Below, one piece after another: positions 1 to 10,491 of a stretch of DNA of 64,000 nucleotides. The DNA is from Flagellimonas aequoris (GTDB lineage: Bacteria; Bacteroidota; Bacteroidia; Flavobacteriales; Flavobacteriaceae). The notes beneath the pieces were generated by a model that worked only from the letters and a program-made list of their open reading frames with translations, ran no database searches and was not told the DNA's origin. The DNA lies in NCBI RefSeq assembly GCF_003584165.1, contig NZ_QXFJ01000015.1:5001-69000 (forward strand), given 5' to 3'. Position 1 is the first letter of the stretch. Every line of letters starts with the position of its first letter. The position numbers and the translations under genes are program-made.

Positions 1-878
1 GTATCACCTCCACCAATAACGATTACTTTTTTGCCTTTGGCAGTTAGTTCCTCGCCTTTGTAAGGTATTCCATCCACCTTGCGATTGTTCTGTGGAAGAA
101 AATCCATGGCCTGAACTACCCCTTTCAAATCGGAACCTGGTATGGGCAGCCCACGGCGTACTGTGGCACCACCACAAAGCACAATGGCATCAAAATCCTG
201 CTTTAGTTCAGTAGCTGTTACATCAACACCAACGTGAACTCCTGTTTTAAATTCGATGCCTTCCTTCTTCATTACCTTCAAACGTCTGTCGATGACATTT
301 TTTTCCATCTTAAAATCAGGAATGCCATAGCGCAATAGTCCTCCTATTTTTTCATCCCGTTCAAAAACTGTTACCTCGTGGCCGGCACGGTTTAGTTGTT
401 GTGCGGTTGCCAGACCTGCAGGTCCGGAACCAATGACGGCTACTTTTTTTCCAGTTCTTTTAGAAGGAGGTTCGGGTTGGATCCAACCGTTCTTGAAAGC
501 GGTCTCCACAATGTTCTTCTCGATATTTTCGATGGAAACGGGGTCTTCATTGATACCTAGAACACAAGCTTCCTCGCAAGGTGCGGGACATAATCTTCCT
601 GTAAACTCCGGAAAGTTATTGGTTGAATGCAGAATTTTGGCCGCTTTTTGCCATTTCCCTTGATAAACCGCATCGTTAAAATCGGGAATCAAATTACCTA
701 GTGGACATCCACTATGGCAAAAAGGGATACCACAATCCATGCAGCGCGCTCCTTGGTTCTTGAGCTCATTTTCTTTGAGTGGCTCCGTGAACTCCTTATA
801 GTTTTTGATGCGTTCTTCAACAGGGGCATAACCTTCCACTTTCCTGTCAAATTCCATAAATCCTGTAATCTTTCCCAT
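1..878 (-). CDS. gltD: glutamate synthase small subunit GltD (partial, C-terminus outside window)
   Basis: Beta subunit of NADPH-dependent glutamate synthase: it takes electrons from NADPH through FAD and Fe-S clusters to the large subunit. About 292 codons are visible from the ATG at 878; the C-terminal part lies left of the window. The N-terminal cysteine-rich region is intact (RCMDCGIPFCHSGCPLGN near residues 38-55 and LCPAPCEEACV near 95-105), followed by a nucleotide-binding glycine motif (AVIGSGPAGLATA) and, at the window edge, a second one (VIVIGGGDT). It starts 8 nt after the gltB stop, so gltB-gltD form one transcript. Identification is secure; only completeness cannot be judged. Confidence 0.95.
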   Translation of the reverse strand, partial: MGKITGFMEFDRKVEGYAPVEERIKNYKEFTEPLKENELKNQGARCMDCGIPFCHSGCPLGNLIPDFNDAVYQGKWQKAAKILHSTNNFPEFTGRLCPAPCEEACVLGINEDPVSIENIEKNIVETAFKNGWIQPEPPSKRTGKKVAVIGSGPAGLATAQQLNRAGHEVTVFERDEKIGGLLRYGIPDFKMEKNVIDRRLKVMKKEGIEFKTGVHVGVDVTATELKQDFDAIVLCGGATVRRGLPIPGSDLKGVVQAMDFLPQNNRKVDGIPYKGEELTAKGKKVIVIGGGD

Positions 879-886
879 CTGTCAAA

Positions 887-3800
887 TTATAAGGTTTGCA
901 TTTTTTCTTGCTCCAATCGGATAAGGGCCTGTCTGTATTCCTCAGGAAATACCTTGACGAACTTGGGTAGCACTTTTTCCCAGTTTTCCAATATATCCTG
1001 CGCCAATGGACTTAGTGTTGCATTGTAGTGGTTCTCGATTAATTCCCTAAGTTGTGCAATGTCGTTGGATTCCTCAACGGGAAGGAGGTTAAGTGCCTCA
1101 CCATTACATTTTTTCTCGAACGTACCATCTTTGTCATAAACATAGGCAATACCGCCACTCATACCAGCGCCGAAGTTTCTTCCAACGGCACCCAAGATTA
1201 CGGCGACACCACCGGTCATGTATTCGCATCCATGGTCACCGATGCCTTCCACCACCGCTTTGGCCCCTGAGTTTCGTACACAGAAACGTTCCCCGGCCTT
1301 ACCGTTGATATAGGCTTCTCCTGAAGTGGCCCCATAAAGTGCAACGTTTCCGATGATGATATTGTCCTCTGGTTTAAAGGTGGATTTAAACGGAACCTTG
1401 ATGACCAATTTTGCACCCGAAAGTCCTTTGCCCAAATAATCGTTGGTGTTTCCATTGACCACCATGGTGAGCCCTTTGGTGGCAAACGCACCAAAACTTT
1501 GTCCAGCGGAACCCGTAAAGTTCAATTTAAGGGTGTTGTCTGGTAAGCCATCTGCTCCATAGATTTTTGAGATTTCATTACTGATGATGGCCCCGACCGC
1601 CCTATCGGTGTTATGGATCGGAAAATCCAAAGACGTCTTTTCTTTCCTGAAAAGGGCAGGGTGCGCTTTCGCAATGATACCAAACTCAATGGAATCCATG
1701 ATATCGTGATGCTGTTTTTGTGTATTGTAGAATTTGGTCCCTTCGGGAACATCAACCTGATATAAAATAGGGGTTAGGTCGATACCTGCAGCTTTATAAT
1801 GGGCAATAGCCTTGTTTCTATCCAGTTTTTGTACTTGACCTACCATCTCATTAATGGTCCTAAAGCCAAGCTTGGCCATAATCTCTCTTAATTCTTGGGC
1901 TACAAAATACATATAGTTGACGACGTGTTCCGGTTTGCCCTGGAATTTTTTGCGTAGTTCAGGATTTTGGGTGGCGATGCCTACTGGACAGGTATTCAAG
2001 TGGCACACACGCATCATGATACAGCCCGATGCCACCAAAGGTGCCGTGGCAAAACCAAATTCCTCAGCTCCCAAGAGACAGGCTATGGCCACATCCCTTC
2101 CGGTTTTCAATTGTCCGTCACATTCTAGGACTACCCTATTTCGAAGATCGTTCAAGACAAGGGTTTGTTGTGCCTCGGCGATCCCAAGTTCCCATGGCAA
2201 GCCTGCATGTTTCAATGAGGTCAATGGAGATGCCCCTGTACCGCCATCAAAACCTGAGATCAATACCACATCAGCCTTGGCCTTGGCTACCCCTGCGGCT
2301 ACGGTACCCACGCCCACTTCGGAAACCAATTTCACATTGATCCTCGCTTCGCGGTTGGCCGATTTCAGGTCGTAGATCAATTGGGACAAATCCTCAATGG
2401 AGTAAATATCGTGGTGGGGTGGTGGAGAGATCAATCCCACATAAGGGGTTGAATTTCGTGTTTTGGCAATAGCGGGATCTACTTTTGGTCCTGGCAATTG
2501 ACCACCTTCCCCAGGTTTTGCCCCTTGGGCCATTTTTATCTGGATTTCTTGGGCATTGGCCAAATAATTGGAGGTTACCCCGAACCTGCCCGAAGCTACC
2601 TGTTTAATGGCGCTGTTTTTCCAGTCGCCAGTCTGACTTCTATAGAAACGAGCCGGGTCTTCTCCACCTTCACCTGAATTGCTTTTTCCACCGATACGGT
2701 TCATGGCAATCGCAAGATTTTCATGTGCTTCCTTGCTGATACTTCCGTAGGACATGGCCCCTGTCTTGAACCTTTTTACGATTTCGGTCCAAGGTTCTAC
2801 TTCCTCAATGGGAATGGGATCATAGTTTGAAAATTCAAACAAACCACGGATGGTCATCAAGTTTTTCGATTGCTCATTGACCAATTCGGAATACTCTTTG
2901 TAAGTCTCCGGCTCGTTATTGCGTACCGATTTCTGAAGTTTGGCAATAGTCAATGGGTTGAACATGTGTTTTTCACCATTCCTTCTCCAACGGTACTCGC
3001 CACCAACCTCAATGTCGAGATTGGCTGCTAATTCCTGATTCTTGAATGCCTTATTATGGCGTTTGGCAATCTCCTTCTCAATTTCATACAGTCCTATGCC
3101 CTGGATGCGAGTGGGGGTATTGGGGAAATACTTGTCCACCACCTTGGTGTTAATGCCGATGCATTCGAATAGTTGGGAACCTCGATATGAATTCAAGGTG
3201 GAAATCCCAATTTTGTTCATCACCTTTAAGATGCCTTTACCGATGGCTTTGTTGTAATTTTTGATGGCTTCCTCAAAAGTGAATTCTGTGATATTGTTCT
3301 CTGTGATCTGCTCCCCGATGATCTCATTGACCAAATAGGGGTTGATGGCACTTGCCCCAAAACCGAAAAGCAGTGCAAAATGATGCACCTCACGTGGTTC
3401 AGCAGATTCTATGATGATGCTCAACTTGGAACGTTTCCCCAGTTTTTGCAAGCCGCTGTTCACATATGAACAGGCCAAAAGTGCTGGAATAGCGGCCATT
3501 TCGGTGCTTACCATCCTATCGGAAAGGATGATGATGTTGGCACCCTCGTCAATGGCTTTTACAGCTTGTGAAAGAATGGAGTCCAAAGCCTCTTCCAGTC
3601 CATTGTGTCCTTTAGCTATTTCATAAAGGATGGAAATGGAGACCACTTTGTAATCTGGACTGGCATCGTAATTTTTGATTTTATCCAAGTCTTCTTTCGA
3701 GATGACCGGATTCTGGATCTTCAATTTTCGGCAGTGTAGTTCGGAAAATTCGAAAATATTGTGGTCACTACCCAAAGTAAGGCTGATGTCGGTGATCAAC

Positions 3801-5395
3801 TCTTCGCGGATTCCGTCCAAAGGTGGGTTGGTCACCTGTGCAAAAAGTTGCTTGAAATAATTATAGATCAATTGGGGCCTTTCAGAAAGAACAGCAATAG
3901 GTGTATCCGATCCCATGGATCCAATGGGCTCCTTGCCTTGCTTGGCCATAGGCATGATGATGGTGTTGATATCCTCATGCGTAAAACCAAAAGCGGCCCT
4001 TCTTGTTTTCAAAGGGAATTCGCCAAAGAAAACTGGGCAATCATTATAAGGAATATCGCGCAGGTGGACCAAATTGTCCTTCAACCATTTTTTATAGGGA
4101 TATTTCTTGGCAATGGCTTCCTTGATTTCCTCATCGTTCACGATCCTGCCTTCTTCCATGTTCACTAAGAACATTTTTCCGGGTTCCAACCTACCATGCA
4201 ATTCAATATCCTCGGGGTCCAATTCCACCACTCCGGTTTCGGAGGACATGATCACATAACCTTTTTTGGTTACCGAATATCTGGAGGGGCGAAGTCCGTT
4301 CCTGTCCAAAACCGCACCGATATAATTTCCATCGGTGAAGGGAATGGATGCCGGACCGTCCCAAGGTTCCATCAAACAGCTGTTGTATTCGTAAAATGCC
4401 TTTTTGGATTCGGACATTTCAGGGTTCTTTTCCCAAGCTTCGGGCACCAGCATCATCATCACTTCCGGAAGGGAACGACCTGTCATCAACAACAGTTCCA
4501 CCACCATGTCCATACTGGCAGAATCGGATTTGCCTGGGAGCACAATGGGAAGTATTTTTTTGATATCCTCCCCGAACCAATCACTTTTCATCAATTCTTC
4601 GCGGGAGCGCATACGCGATACGTTGCCCCTCAAAGTGTTGATCTCCCCATTGTGGCACATGTATCGGAAAGGTTGGGCCAAATCCCATGTAGGGAAGGTA
4701 TTTGTGGAAAAACGTTGGTGTACCAAGGCCAAACGGGTCACAACCCTTGGATCCAAAAGATCCTCATAATATTTGCTGATGTCCTTTGGTACCAAAAGTC
4801 CCTTAAAAATGATAATCTTGGTGGAAAGGCTGGGCAAATAGAAAAATGGACTTTGCGACAGTTTACTTTCTATAATGGTGTGCTCGGTAATCTTGCGGGC
4901 TATGAAAAGTTTCAAGTTGAATTGGAAATCGTCCAAGGCCTCTCCCTTGCCGATAAATACCTGCATGACATATGGTTCAGTTTCCGCAGCGATCCTGCCT
5001 GGAACGGAGCGGTTTACCGGTACATCCCTCCAGCCTAACAACTGTAGTCCTTGTTTTTCCATGTTCTCTTCAAGGACCTTGATGCAAAAATCGCGTTGAT
5101 TCGCCTTTTGGGGGAGAAAAACGTTACCCACGGCATATTCACCTGCTTCAGGGAGACTGAATTTGCAGACATCACTGAAAAAATCATGGGGAACATCAAT
5201 AAGGATACCTGCTCCATCGCCAGTTTTACCATCGGCGCTTACGGCTCCCCGGTGTTCCAATTTATCAAGAATCTCAAGGGCCTTATGAATTATATCGTTG
5301 GATTTTCTTCCTTTAAGGCTACAAATGAAACCTGCGCCACAGTTATCATGCTCAAATTCTGGTAGGTATAAACCCTGTCTTTCCAATTTCATCAT
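887..5395 (-). CDS. gltB: glutamate synthase large subunit GltB
   Basis: Large (alpha) subunit, 1502 residues, the usual length. It hydrolyses glutamine, channels ammonia and reductively aminates 2-oxoglutarate to glutamate. The class-II amidotransferase nucleophile should be Cys19 in [10 protein letters not shown], exposed after removal of an 18-residue propeptide starting with the first Met. The FMN-binding synthase domain contains [16 protein letters not shown], and the 3Fe-4S cysteines are in [17 protein letters not shown]. The C-terminal GXGXG repeat domain is present. The ATG at 5395 is preceded in frame by no better start and gives the expected propeptide. Several long reading frames on the opposite strand are shadows. 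Confidence 0.97.
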   Translation of the reverse strand: MMKLERQGLYLPEFEHDNCGAGFICSLKGRKSNDIIHKALEILDKLEHRGAVSADGKTGDGAGILIDVPHDFFSDVCKFSLPEAGEYAVGNVFLPQKANQRDFCIKVLEENMEKQGLQLLGWRDVPVNRSVPGRIAAETEPYVMQVFIGKGEALDDFQFNLKLFIARKITEHTIIESKLSQSPFFYLPSLSTKIIIFKGLLVPKDISKYYEDLLDPRVVTRLALVHQRFSTNTFPTWDLAQPFRYMCHNGEINTLRGNVSRMRSREELMKSDWFGEDIKKILPIVLPGKSDSASMDMVVELLLMTGRSLPEVMMMLVPEAWEKNPEMSESKKAFYEYNSCLMEPWDGPASIPFTDGNYIGAVLDRNGLRPSRYSVTKKGYVIMSSETGVVELDPEDIELHGRLEPGKMFLVNMEEGRIVNDEEIKEAIAKKYPYKKWLKDNLVHLRDIPYNDCPVFFGEFPLKTRRAAFGFTHEDINTIIMPMAKQGKEPIGSMGSDTPIAVLSERPQLIYNYFKQLFAQVTNPPLDGIREELITDISLTLGSDHNIFEFSELHCRKLKIQNPVISKEDLDKIKNYDASPDYKVVSISILYEIAKGHNGLEEALDSILSQAVKAIDEGANIIILSDRMVSTEMAAIPALLACSYVNSGLQKLGKRSKLSIIIESAEPREVHHFALLFGFGASAINPYLVNEIIGEQITENNITEFTFEEAIKNYNKAIGKGILKVMNKIGISTLNSYRGSQLFECIGINTKVVDKYFPNTPTRIQGIGLYEIEKEIAKRHNKAFKNQELAANLDIEVGGEYRWRRNGEKHMFNPLTIAKLQKSVRNNEPETYKEYSELVNEQSKNLMTIRGLFEFSNYDPIPIEEVEPWTEIVKRFKTGAMSYGSISKEAHENLAIAMNRIGGKSNSGEGGEDPARFYRSQTGDWKNSAIKQVASGRFGVTSNYLANAQEIQIKMAQGAKPGEGGQLPGPKVDPAIAKTRNSTPYVGLISPPPHHDIYSIEDLSQLIYDLKSANREARINVKLVSEVGVGTVAAGVAKAKADVVLISGFDGGTGASPLTSLKHAGLPWELGIAEAQQTLVLNDLRNRVVLECDGQLKTGRDVAIACLLGAEEFGFATAPLVASGCIMMRVCHLNTCPVGIATQNPELRKKFQGKPEHVVNYMYFVAQELREIMAKLGFRTINEMVGQVQKLDRNKAIAHYKAAGIDLTPILYQVDVPEGTKFYNTQKQHHDIMDSIEFGIIAKAHPALFRKEKTSLDFPIHNTDRAVGAIISNEISKIYGADGLPDNTLKLNFTGSAGQSFGAFATKGLTMVVNGNTNDYLGKGLSGAKLVIKVPFKSTFKPEDNIIIGNVALYGATSGEAYINGKAGERFCVRNSGAKAVVEGIGDHGCEYMTGGVAVILGAVGRNFGAGMSGGIAYVYDKDGTFEKKCNGEALNLLPVEESNDIAQLRELIENHYNATLSPLAQDILENWEKVLPKFVKVFPEEYRQALIRLEQEKMQTL

Positions 5396-5700
5396 TAAGG
5401 TATTTCTTCAAAAATATCAAATATGATGAACAAACAATAAGATATTTACTGATTATCAGATAAATAATCAACGTATTGAAGTAAGGGTTGAATTATATTC
5501 AATTTAGGAATTAATGGAATGTTAAATTATCATTATCATAAATTCCCTGGTCAAATAGCTTCATATCCCTATGTCCAATGGAGGCTTTGCCACAATTTGG
5601 GATGCTATTTTGCCCTCTGCCTTTTCGGTAGTAGGGGTGAACCTAGTCAAAATGTCATTTTAAAAAAGAAACCCCTCTTTTTGGAGGGGTGTGAAAAATA
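5396..5700. other. intergenic region upstream of gltB
   Basis: About 305 bp between gltB and the acyl-CoA dehydrogenase gene. It must hold the gltB promoter and the terminator of the downstream-facing neighbour. A TATTTTTG match to the Bacteroidota -7 element lies on the minus strand at 5409-5416, but it is only 14 nt from the gltB start and has no clear -33 TTTG, so it is weak. Apart from the terminator at 5661-5690 no gene or RNA is recognisable; a 61-codon plus-strand frame here has no protein character. Confidence 0.5.
5661..5690 (-). terminator. rho-independent terminator of the acyl-CoA dehydrogenase gene
   Basis: On the minus strand a 7-bp stem (ACCCCTC 5671-5677 pairing with GAGGGGT 5684-5690) is followed by TTTCTTTTTT. 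It begins 10 nt after the stop codon at 5701. Confidence 0.8.
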
Positions 5701-6843
5701 TTAATCTTTTAAAATGCTCCTCGATATGACAATTTTCTGGATTTCCGAGGTTCCTTCATAAATCTGTGTGATCTTTGCATCGCGCATCAGACGCTCCACA
5801 TGGTAATCCTTTACATATCCATTCCCGCCATGTACCTGAACGGCTTCAATGGCGGTTTCCATGGCAACTTCGGAAGCATAAAGCTTGGCCATGGCCCCGG
5901 ATAAAGTGTAATCTCTTTTGGCATCCTTATCGCAGGCCGCCTGATATACCAGATGACGTGCTGCTTGGATCTTGGTATGCATATCGGCCAATTTGAAGGC
6001 TATGGCCTGATGGTTGGCAATTTCTGTTCCAAAGGCTTTGCGTTGCTTGGAATATTGAAGGGCCAGTTCATAGGCTCCAGCTGCAATACCCAGGGCTTGG
6101 GCAGCAATTCCGATCCTACCCCCAGCGAGTGTTTTCATGGCAAATTTGAACCCGAAGCCATCTTCGCCGATACGGTTTTCCTTAGGAACCTTAACATCGT
6201 TGAAGAGCAGGGAGTGCGTGTCACTTCCCCGAATGCCCAATTTATTTTCCTTGGGACCGATTTCGAACCCTTCCATGCCTTTTTCAACGATTAGGGCATT
6301 AATGCCATGATGGCCTTTTTCCACATGGGTTTGGGCGATTACGAGGTATACTTCGGCCCTGTTGCCATTGGTGATCCAGTTTTTGGTACCATTCAATATG
6401 TAATGGTCTCCCTTATCGATGGCCGTGGTTTTTTGTGAGGTGGCATCGCTCCCAGCTTCAGGTTCCGAAAGGCAAAATGCGCCAATGATCTCACCGGAGG
6501 CCAGTCGGGTCAAGTATTTTTCTTTCTGTGCTTCGGTTCCATAGGTTTCGAGCCCCCAACAGACCAATGAATTGTTCACGGATACCATAACAGATGCCGA
6601 GGCGTCCACTTTGGAAAGTTCTTCCATGGCCAAGACATAGGAAAGGGTATCGAGCCCGCTACCTCCATATTTTTCGTTGACCATCATTCCCAAAAAGCCC
6701 AGCTGTCCCATTTTTTGGACCAACTCATTGGGAAATGTTTGGGTTTCATCGCGCTCTATTACTCCAGGGAGAAGCTCGGATTGGGCGAAATCCTTGGCCG
6801 CCTGTTTGATCATCAATTGCTCTTCGGAAAGTGTAAAATCCAT
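5701..6843 (-). CDS. acyl-CoA dehydrogenase (short-chain/butyryl type)
   Basis: FAD-dependent acyl-CoA dehydrogenase, 380 residues, the standard length for the soluble homotetrameric family that makes the alpha-beta double bond in the first step of fatty-acid or branched-chain acyl-CoA oxidation. FAD/substrate signatures are visible: CLSEPEAGSDATSQ near residues 122-135, WITNGN near 157, and the C-terminal VQVHGGNGY. The catalytic base is Glu363 in IYEGTSEIQ, the position used by short-chain and glutaryl-type enzymes. Chain-length specificity cannot be read from sequence. The gene stands alone between its own terminator and a 236-bp gap shared with the divergent antiporter gene. Confidence 0.93.
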   Translation of the reverse strand: MDFTLSEEQLMIKQAAKDFAQSELLPGVIERDETQTFPNELVQKMGQLGFLGMMVNEKYGGSGLDTLSYVLAMEELSKVDASASVMVSVNNSLVCWGLETYGTEAQKEKYLTRLASGEIIGAFCLSEPEAGSDATSQKTTAIDKGDHYILNGTKNWITNGNRAEVYLVIAQTHVEKGHHGINALIVEKGMEGFEIGPKENKLGIRGSDTHSLLFNDVKVPKENRIGEDGFGFKFAMKTLAGGRIGIAAQALGIAAGAYELALQYSKQRKAFGTEIANHQAIAFKLADMHTKIQAARHLVYQAACDKDAKRDYTLSGAMAKLYASEVAMETAIEAVQVHGGNGYVKDYHVERLMRDAKITQIYEGTSEIQKIVISRSILKD

Positions 6844-7079
6844 AAAACTGAAAAATAACTAAAAATGACCCACAAATATACTTTTACAATGGGAATTTTA
6901 CATGATTTTCATCAATTAAATGAGAATGATGTAAATTACAATGGAGTATTTGTAGGCAATCTCCCAATTTCACAATATTTTATGCCAATAAGATTATGCG
7001 GAAAAACTCATTTTGAATATCTTTAGCACCATAGATAACTACTTCAAAAAAATAATTCCTTAATTAAACCAAACTTAAC

Positions 7080-8465
7080 ATGGAAACCCTCTTAGTTGTT
7101 GTTTTTGTCGTTGGATATTTGGCAATAACCCTCGAACACAACTTAAAAATAGATAAACTTATTCCTGCCTTGGCCATGATGGCCGTTCTTTGGGCCTTGA
7201 TTGCCTTTGGGTTGGATGGATTTACGAGTTGGTTCGATTCAAGTGAGCACCATTTGATGGAGAACTTCAATACTTTTGGGCATGCCGAAAAATTGGAGCT
7301 CTTGGAAGAAACCTTGCTCCATCATTTAGGTAAGACTTCCGAGATTTTGGTGTTCCTTTTGGGGGCTATGACCATTGTGGAAATCATTGACTATTTTGAT
7401 GGTTTCTCCACGATAAAGACTTTTGTAAAGACTAGGAGTAAGAAGAAAATCCTTTGGATATTTTCGTTCTTGGCCTTTATTCTTTCCGCAATCATTGACA
7501 ACCTTACCGCTACGATCGTTTTGATTTCCATTCTTCAAAAAATCGTTAAGGACAGGGATACCAGGATTTGGTATGCCGGTTTGATTATCATTGCTGCCAA
7601 TGCCGGAGGGGCATGGTCACCGATTGGTGATGTGACCACGACCATGCTTTGGATCGGTAAAAAGGTGACCACGGCCAATCTTATTGAACATTTATTGCTT
7701 CCCTCTATGTTGTGTATGGTCATCCCATCGCTTATTGCTTCGTTCCTTCCTGTTTTCAAAGGAAAGATCGATGCAGAAGAGGAAGAACCGCCAAAATCAA
7801 GGTTTGGTGCAAAAATGTTGTATTTAGGTTTGGGTGCCATCATTTTCGTGCCCATTTTCAAAACGATCACACACTTGCCCCCTTATGTGGGAATGATGCT
7901 TTCCCTTGCTGTGGTTTCTACTTTTGCAGAAATTTTCAGTAGTGCCAAATTCTCCATTTCCAATGTGGATGAGGAAAGCGATGCAGCCTCCCACCATAGT
8001 CCGGTGCACAAGGCTTTGACCAAGATCGAGTTGCCCAGTATTCTCTTTTTCTTGGGAATCTTGATGGCCGTTGCCGCGTTGGAATCCTTGGGCTTGTTGT
8101 TCAACTTTGCCGAAGGATTAAAGCAGGGGATGCCTATGATCGGTACTGAGATGTCCAGTACCCACGTATCGGATTTGGTCATTTTGTTACTTGGGGTTGG
8201 GTCTGCTGTAATAGACAACGTGCCTTTGGTGGCCGCCAGTTTGGGGATGTTCTCCGAGCCCATGAACGACCAATTGTGGCACTTCATTGCCTACTCTGCA
8301 GGTACCGGTGGTAGTATGTTGATCATTGGATCCGCAGCAGGGGTTGTGGCCATGGGTATGGAGAAGATTGACTTTTTCTGGTACTTGAGAAAAATCTCAT
8401 GGTTGGCCTTTTTAGGTTTTATCGGTGGGGCCATTTGCTTCATGATCATGCGAAATTTGTTCTAA
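7080..8465 (+). CDS. nhaD: NhaD-type Na+/H+ antiporter
   Basis: Integral membrane sodium/proton antiporter, 461 residues, with about 12 hydrophobic segments. The protein carries the NhaD family features of an ion-transporter fold: an acidic-rich AIIDNLTATIV helix break near residues 138-150, a repeated AVIDNVPLVAASLGMF segment near 378-395, and SAGTGGSMLIIGSAAG near 405-420. The repeated IDN signature in the two halves is typical of inverted-repeat transporters. It would extrude sodium in exchange for protons, fitting a marine organism. The gene is monocistronic in appearance; the next gene begins 59 nt downstream. Confidence 0.9.
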   Translation: METLLVVVFVVGYLAITLEHNLKIDKLIPALAMMAVLWALIAFGLDGFTSWFDSSEHHLMENFNTFGHAEKLELLEETLLHHLGKTSEILVFLLGAMTIVEIIDYFDGFSTIKTFVKTRSKKKILWIFSFLAFILSAIIDNLTATIVLISILQKIVKDRDTRIWYAGLIIIAANAGGAWSPIGDVTTTMLWIGKKVTTANLIEHLLLPSMLCMVIPSLIASFLPVFKGKIDAEEEEPPKSRFGAKMLYLGLGAIIFVPIFKTITHLPPYVGMMLSLAVVSTFAEIFSSAKFSISNVDEESDAASHHSPVHKALTKIELPSILFFLGILMAVAALESLGLLFNFAEGLKQGMPMIGTEMSSTHVSDLVILLLGVGSAVIDNVPLVAASLGMFSEPMNDQLWHFIAYSAGTGGSMLIIGSAAGVVAMGMEKIDFFWYLRKISWLAFLGFIGGAICFMIMRNLF

Positions 8466-8524
8466 AGAAAATACTTTAGGTCAAAAATCTCCGTTATTAT
8501 TGCAACTAAAATTGGGGATTCTAT

Positions 8525-9217
8525 ATGATTATTTTTCAAGAAGCAGCGGAGGGAGCTGAGGCAGTAGCCTCTATTTCAGAAGAAAAGACCCTTTCCGTAA
8601 TGGACCTTATTGTAAACGGGGGAACAGCAAGTATTGTAATTATTATGGTGCTTTTTGTACTTCTCTTCGTAGCATTGTACATTTATTTTGAACGTGTTTT
8701 TGCCATAAAGGCTGCGTCAAAGATTGACAAGAACTTCATGAACCAGATTCGTGACCATGTCATGAACGGTAAGTTGGAAGCAGCTAGATTGCTTTGTGCA
8801 CAGACCGATTCGCCTGTGGCCCGTTTGATCGAAAAAGGGGTTGCTCGAATAGGCAAGCCTTTGGATGATATCAACACGTCCATAGAAAATGCGGGAACAC
8901 TGGAAGTCTACAAGTTGGAGAAGAACGTCAGCGTTTTGGCAACGGTAGCAGGTGCTGCGCCCATGATCGGGTTTTTGGGTACCGTAATCGGTATGATTTT
9001 GGCTTTCCACGAAATGGCAAGCAGCGGTGGCCAGGCCGAGATGGGTTCTTTGGCGTCAGGTATCTACACGGCGATGACCACTACGGTGGCCGGTTTGGTT
9101 GTGGGTATCATTGCTTACATCGGCTATAACCACTTGGTGAACAGAACGGACAAGGTAGTCCACCAAATGGAAGCCAATGCCGTAGAGTTTTTGGATTTGT
9201 TGAACGAACCCATATAG
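8525..9217 (+). CDS. exbB: ExbB/TolQ/MotA-family proton channel subunit
   Basis: Inner-membrane proton channel subunit of a TonB energising complex, 230 residues. One hydrophobic segment near residues 35-60 is followed by a cytoplasmic stretch, then two C-terminal membrane helices containing APMIGFLGTVIGMILAF and SGIYTAMTTTVAGLVVGIIAYIGYN, both family hallmarks. It opens an operon whose next two genes encode ExbD and a TonB-like protein, so it powers uptake by TonB-dependent receptors such as the one at 30-32.5 kb. A TolQ role is possible, but the following C-terminal TonB-like protein favours ExbB. Confidence 0.92.
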   Translation: MIIFQEAAEGAEAVASISEEKTLSVMDLIVNGGTASIVIIMVLFVLLFVALYIYFERVFAIKAASKIDKNFMNQIRDHVMNGKLEAARLLCAQTDSPVARLIEKGVARIGKPLDDINTSIENAGTLEVYKLEKNVSVLATVAGAAPMIGFLGTVIGMILAFHEMASSGGQAEMGSLASGIYTAMTTTVAGLVVGIIAYIGYNHLVNRTDKVVHQMEANAVEFLDLLNEPI

Positions 9218-9226
9218 TATTCTGTT

Positions 9227-9613
9227 ATGAAACTAAAGGGAAGGAACAAAATCAGCCCGGAGTTTAGCATGTCGTCCATGACAGATATTGTGTTTCTGTT
9301 GTTGGTGTTCTTCATGTTGACTTCCAATGCGCCAAATGCCCTGGACTTACTTTTGCCCAAAGCGAAAGGGAAATCCACCAATACGCAAAATGTTTCGGTC
9401 ACCATTAACAAGGACCTGAAATATTTTGTGAACAACGAGCAGATCAACAAGGAATACATTGAAATTGAACTAAAAAAGGCACTTGAAGGTCAAGAAAAGC
9501 CTACTATCATCTTAAGGGCAGAAGAAAACGTGGCCATCAAAGAAGCGGTTAACGTGATGGATATTGCCAATAGGAACAATTACAAGGTTATCTTGGCAGT
9601 GCGGCCAAAATAA
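9227..9613 (+). CDS. exbD: ExbD/TolR-family biopolymer transport protein
   Basis: 128-residue partner of the ExbB channel with a short cytoplasmic N-terminus, a single membrane helix (MTDIVFLLLVFFMLTS, residues about 18-33) and a periplasmic domain. The Asp in the helix (TDIVF) is the conserved proton-carrying residue of ExbD/TolR. The stop codon overlaps the next start by one base, so translation is probably coupled. The gap from exbB is 9 nt. Confidence 0.93.
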   Translation: MKLKGRNKISPEFSMSSMTDIVFLLLVFFMLTSNAPNALDLLLPKAKGKSTNTQNVSVTINKDLKYFVNNEQINKEYIEIELKKALEGQEKPTIILRAEENVAIKEAVNVMDIANRNNYKVILAVRPK

Positions 9614-10491
9614 TGTCATTTTTAGATACGAGACACAAGAAAAAATCCTTTACACTCACAACACTTTTGTTGAGTGGGTTACTGCTATTGCTTTTCTACA
9701 TAGGCCTTACGTATTTAGACCCTCCCATTGAGAACGGTATTGCGGTAAATTTTGGCACCATGGACTTTGGAAGTGGTGAAGTACAGCCCAAGGAAAAAGT
9801 CAAATCTGAACCCAAAGAAGTGGTGAGCGAACCTGTGGAGCAGGTAGAGCCCGTGAAACCACAAGAAGTAGTTGCCGAAGAGGCACCTGTGGAGAAGGTT
9901 TTGACCAGTAACGATGAGGAATCCATAAAGATCAAACAACAGCAAGAGGCCAAGCGAAAAGCGGACGAAGCTGCAGAAAAGGCCAAAGTTGAAGCAGAAC
10001 GTATTGCAAAGGAAAAACGGGATGCGGAAGAAAAGCAACGTCAGGAACAGGAAGCCAAGAAAAAGAACATCGATGCCTTGATTGGTGGTATTGGTAAATC
10101 CGATGGGACCAGTACGGGAAGCGAGGGAGATGATAACAAACCTGGTGATAAGGGTAATCCGGATGGCGACCCCTATGCACCTACTTATTATGGTGCGCCA
10201 GGAGTTGGAAATGGAGGTTCTGGTTATGGGTTAAGTGGAAGAACTCTATCGAATCAGGGAAAAGTTTCGCAGGAATGTAATGAAGAGGGTGTAGTTTGGG
10301 TAAGAATTACTGTTGATAGGTCAGGTAAGGTAATCAAAGCTGAGCCTGGTGTTAAAGGAACTACCAACAATTCACCATGTCTTTTGGAACCAGCTAGAAA
10401 AACAGCATTACTCTATAAATGGAACTCCGATTCAAAAGCACCCGCCCAACAAATAGGTTTTGTGGTGATCAACTTTAAACTGGGGCAGTAG
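9613..10491 (+). CDS. TonB-like energy transducer
   Basis: 292 residues: one N-terminal membrane helix (about residues 13-32), a long periplasmic spacer rich in Glu, Lys, Pro and Val (residues 55-115) with a predicted coiled-coil stretch rich in KRKADEAAEKAK-type heptads (about 110-155), a Gly/Asp-rich linker, and a C-terminal domain beginning near residue 220 that reads VRITVDRSGKVIKAEPGVKG, typical of the TonB C-terminal fold. It should reach across the periplasm to the TonB boxes of outer-membrane receptors. It overlaps exbD by one base at its start and the folC GTG start by one base at its end. Confidence 0.88.
   Translation: MSFLDTRHKKKSFTLTTLLLSGLLLLLFYIGLTYLDPPIENGIAVNFGTMDFGSGEVQPKEKVKSEPKEVVSEPVEQVEPVKPQEVVAEEAPVEKVLTSNDEESIKIKQQQEAKRKADEAAEKAKVEAERIAKEKRDAEEKQRQEQEAKKKNIDALIGGIGKSDGTSTGSEGDDNKPGDKGNPDGDPYAPTYYGAPGVGNGGSGYGLSGRTLSNQGKVSQECNEEGVVWVRITVDRSGKVIKAEPGVKGTTNNSPCLLEPARKTALLYKWNSDSKAPAQQIGFVVINFKLGQ

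Noticed and set aside
4196-5038. 280-codon plus-strand frame inside gltB
   Set aside because: It is the complementary shadow of gltB, with His/Phe-rich composition and no signal or motif.
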